DNA from: DATGEP01 sp035310125
GTDB taxonomy: Bacteria; Chloroflexota; Ktedonobacteria; Ktedonobacterales; JADMIN01
Length of the DNA stretch: 8,797 nt
Direction: 5' to 3'
NCBI GenBank assembly: GCA_035310125.1
Contig: DATGEP010000243.1
Coordinates: 1 to 8,797, forward strand
Shown here: piece after piece, positions 7,165 through 8,797 of the stretch
How the letters are laid out: each line of letters starts with the position of its first letter
How positions within the stretch are numbered: position 1 is the stretch's first letter
Notes under the pieces: generated by a model
The model's database searches: none
What the model was told of the DNA's origin: nothing
The model's input: only the letters and a program-made list of their open reading frames with translations
Translations under genes and position numbers: made by a program

Positions 7165-7590
7165 ATGCCCACCCAATTGTTTGTTCTTGTGCGTTTGGAG
7201 TGGCTTCTGCGTCTGGCCGTGGCGGGCGCATTCGTCGGCCACGGTGCATATGGCGCCGTTCTGGCCGAGCCGAGTTGGTTCAATTACTTCGCTGCGCTGG
7301 GGATTCCTGAGTCGGTGGTCACCACGAACGGGCTGATGGCGATTGTTGGCGTTGCGGAGATTGCCGCCGGTGTGATGACACTCGTGGTGCCGATTCCCGC
7401 CCTGCTCGTAGCGATGGCAGGCTGGAAGATCTTCACCGAGCTCTTGCGGCCCATCGCCGGCGAGCTTGGCTGGGAATTCGTGGAGCGCGCCTCCAACATG
7501 ATTGCGCCCCTGGCCTTACTTGTCGTCAACCGCGAGAGAGCCCGATTGGCGAAGAGGCTCTGGTGCTGGTACGCGATTTGGCCTTGTTGA
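7165..7590 (+). CDS. DoxX-like integral membrane protein, copy 2 (tandem paralogue)
   Basis: A 141-residue protein with about four hydrophobic segments. Its ATG directly follows the TGA of copy 1 with no gap, so the two are probably translationally coupled. It shares the copy-1 signature in order: GHGAYG at 25-30, WFNYFAALGIPE at 39-49, an acidic-glycine turn in TM2 (EIAAGV at 65-70 against DISIGL), and RPIAGELGWEFVER at 95-108. The C-terminus is a short basic and aromatic tail. The paralogues have clearly diverged, so the duplication is old or the pair works as a heteromer. No terminator is visible after the stop. Confidence 0.75.
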   Translation: MPTQLFVLVRLEWLLRLAVAGAFVGHGAYGAVLAEPSWFNYFAALGIPESVVTTNGLMAIVGVAEIAAGVMTLVVPIPALLVAMAGWKIFTELLRPIAGELGWEFVERASNMIAPLALLVVNRERARLAKRLWCWYAIWPC

Positions 7591-7756
7591 ACCATCCCGT
7601 GGTCCTTGCCAATCTGGGACAACTGCGAGCACCTCGTCGAATCCGCTAGCAGAATCGCGGCGAAACAGAGGGGAGCGTCACTAATGCTCCGCTAACATCG
7701 GCGAAGTCGTCAACATTGCGGACGACGGTCTGGCCTGCATCGGCAAGGACGAGCAA
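7591..7756. other. Intergenic segment with possible 3' remnant of the minus-strand frame
   Basis: This stretch lies between convergent genes. An inverted repeat GGAGC-9-GCTCC sits near 7673-7691 but has no T-run, so it is a weak terminator at best. On the minus strand, the reading frame of the hypothetical gene at 7757-8269 stays open past its TAG down to a second TAG at 7646-7648. The peptide it encodes (for example LLVLADAGQTVVRNVDDF) looks like genuine protein. Confidence 0.4.
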
Positions 7757-8269
7757 CTAGGACGGTCTCCGCAACATTTCAGCGATCCCATCGATTTCAG
7801 AGCCATCAGGCTGGTCGGGGATTCGCACGGCCGACCCGAAAGCATGGGCCACCAGATCGGGGTCCGCCAGCGCAGCCAGTTCGACAAGGCCGACAGGACC
7901 GTACTGTGCGGTAACCGATGACATGTAGCGATTCCACGCAACGTTGAAAAGTGGGTTTGTAGAATGGAGGGCGCGTCCGGGCTGGTTTTGATGGCCGGCG
8001 ACAAAAATATCTGCAGTGGCTACATAAATCGCTGCAGTAGACAGCCGGGAGTAGAGACCGACCGGTAGGACGGGAACGCCGACGGCTTGAGAACAGCGTC
8101 GTTGGATGTAGAGTTGCAGGAGTAAACGACTCCCACGCTTGCCTTTTGTTCCGCACGACAGCCACATGGGGGTCGGCTCCAGTGGGTCGCCGTAAAATGT
8201 CGGTACTAAGCTCGCGAGCAGCGCTGTTGCGGTCGCCCGCGACACGTGGCGCAGGCCGCGATCAATCAT
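7757..8269 (-). CDS. Hypothetical protein, possibly the broken end of a longer gene
   Basis: A 170-codon minus-strand frame of no family I recognise. Its ATG (8269-8267) shares a base with the TGA of the upstream frame (TGATG), the usual arrangement of coupled genes. The C-terminal half (about residues 85-170, containing YGPVGLVELAALADPDL and FGSAVRIPD) reads like a folded globular domain. The N-terminal half is less convincing, and base composition in the middle is AT-richer than in neighbouring genes. The frame ends at a TAG but continues plausibly for about 36 more codons, so this TAG may be a nonsense mutation in a gene ending near 7646. Competing frames in the region are Arg/Pro/Cys-rich shadows. 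The function is not assignable. Confidence 0.4.
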   Translation of the reverse strand: MIDRGLRHVSRATATALLASLVPTFYGDPLEPTPMWLSCGTKGKRGSRLLLQLYIQRRCSQAVGVPVLPVGLYSRLSTAAIYVATADIFVAGHQNQPGRALHSTNPLFNVAWNRYMSSVTAQYGPVGLVELAALADPDLVAHAFGSAVRIPDQPDGSEIDGIAEMLRRPS

Positions 8270-8550
8270 CAGCTTCCTGGGGCCAGCCGGGCAAACGCGG
8301 CGCCGACGGCAGCGCATTCGTCGGCGCGTGCGCTGTGCTGGGCGAAGATGTCCAGCAGCTCGCGGCGGCCATCCTGGTTGCCGACCAGGTAAGCGGGCAC
8401 GTGCGGGCTCGGAGCTCGAGCCGCTCCTGGCGGCACTGGCGCGTGCGGTCCATCCAGAATGTGCGTCGCCACGTGGGCCGCGCCTGACAGGGTGGCGTAC
8501 CAGATCTGCCCCAAAGTCCTGCTCTCGTGGCGCAATGGCCGCGGTCTCAT
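8269..8550 (-). CDS. Small hypothetical protein divergent from the Rrf2 gene
   Basis: A 93-residue minus-strand frame that I do not recognise. The segments TLGQIWYATLSGAAHVATHI and YLVGNQDGRRELLDIFAQH look like real helices, unlike the Arg-rich alternative frame that starts at 8593. There is no good Shine-Dalgarno before the ATG. The frame is open further upstream to about 8590 without another start codon, so the true N-terminus may be lost or altered. It lies head-to-head with the Rrf2-type regulator at 8611 and overlaps the next minus-strand frame by one base. Position suggests it could be a target of that regulator. It may also be part of a decayed gene together with the frame at 7757-8269. 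Confidence 0.35.
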   Translation of the reverse strand: MRPRPLRHESRTLGQIWYATLSGAAHVATHILDGPHAPVPPGAARAPSPHVPAYLVGNQDGRRELLDIFAQHSARADECAAVGAAFARLAPGS

Positions 8551-8589
8551 CAGGGCGACGGCACAACCGAAGCCTTGACTTTTGCGCCA

Positions 8590-8614
8590 TCATGCAACAT
8601 CATAAGTTGCATGA
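8590..8614. promoter_or_regulatory. Perfect 9-bp inverted repeat, probable Rrf2 operator
   Basis: TCATGCAAC and GTTGCATGA are exact reverse complements separated by 7 bp. The right arm contains the ATG of the Rrf2-family gene. The size (25 bp) and symmetry suit a homodimeric winged-helix repressor, so autoregulation is likely. The AT-rich spacer stands out in this GC-rich sequence. Confidence 0.6.
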
Positions 8615-8797
8615 GACGAGACAGCAAATTGTCGGGTGTGCTCCACGTCCTGCTGCACATGGCAGAGCGGAGTGGCGCCGCCACCTCAGAGATGCTGGCG
8701 AAGGCCCTGGCCACCAATCCGGTCGTGCTCCGGCGGATCATGGCCGGACTCCGCGACCAGGGCTATGTCCGCTCGGAAAAGGGGCATGGCGGCGGTT
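8611..8797 (+). CDS. Rrf2-family transcriptional regulator, 3' end outside window
   Basis: The first 62 codons of an Rrf2-type winged helix-turn-helix regulator, cut by the window edge. The sequence starts MRRDSKLSGVLHVLLHMAER, then has the HTH (about 25-52: TSEMLAKALATNPVVLRRIM, AGLRDQGYV) and the wing start SEKGHGGG, which is characteristic of the family. Rrf2 proteins are usually dimeric repressors that sense iron-sulfur status, nitric oxide, thiols or other stress. Whether this one has cluster-binding cysteines cannot be seen, because that region lies beyond the edge. No Shine-Dalgarno precedes the ATG, and an inverted repeat overlaps the start codon, which suggests a short leader or leaderless message under self-repression. 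Confidence 0.85.
   Translation, partial: MRRDSKLSGVLHVLLHMAERSGAATSEMLAKALATNPVVLRRIMAGLRDQGYVRSEKGHGGG

Noticed and set aside
7673..7691. Possible terminator GGAGC-9-GCTCC
   Set aside because: Short stem, long loop and no U-tract.
8146..8487. A 113-codon + strand frame antisense to the minus-strand hypothetical genes
   Set aside because: Arg/Ser-rich, with no start context and no recognisable features; the minus-strand frames read better.
1..8797. CRISPR arrays, tRNA/rRNA genes, insertion sequences or attachment sites
   Set aside because: I found no regularly spaced direct repeats, no tRNA-like cloverleaf, no transposase reading frame and no terminal inverted repeats.

Overview
The window is GC-rich bacterial DNA. 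Its codons mostly end in G or C, start sites include GTG, and many genes abut or overlap. The content (a Tat-exported solute-binding lipoprotein, a HAMP histidine kinase, DivK-like and LuxR-type response regulators, a class III cyclase-like domain, a vanadium-haloperoxidase-like protein, DoxX-like membrane proteins and an Rrf2 regulator) suits a free-living soil or sediment bacterium. The sequence alone does not settle the phylum.

Layout. Positions 1-710 hold no convincing gene. Positions 711-5159 are a compact four-gene signalling operon on the + strand: a Tat lipoprotein solute-binding protein of the NMT1/SsuA type, a membrane histidine kinase, a single-domain DivK-like receiver, and a three-domain regulator (receiver, class III cyclase-like domain, LuxR/GerE DNA-binding domain). 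No ABC permease or ATPase accompanies the binding protein, so it may act as the ligand sensor of the kinase rather than in uptake. The cyclase-like domain has lost both metal-binding aspartates (one to Glu, one to Gly) and the transition-state asparagine. It therefore looks like a pseudo-cyclase kept as a linker or sensor between the receiver and the DNA-binding domain.

Positions 5160-5304 are a spacer. Positions 5305-7590 form a second tight + strand operon: a Tat-exported protein with two PAP2/vanadium-haloperoxidase-like repeats whose active-site losses are complementary, followed 3 bp later by a DoxX-like four-helix membrane protein and, with no gap, by a diverged second copy of it.

Positions 7591-8797 are less orderly. 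Two weakly supported overlapping reading frames lie on the minus strand (8550-7757). The second continues in frame past an amber codon in coding-like fashion, so the region may be decaying. At the right edge, an Rrf2-family regulator starts at 8611 and runs off the window. A perfect 9-bp inverted repeat overlaps its start codon and is a likely autoregulatory operator.
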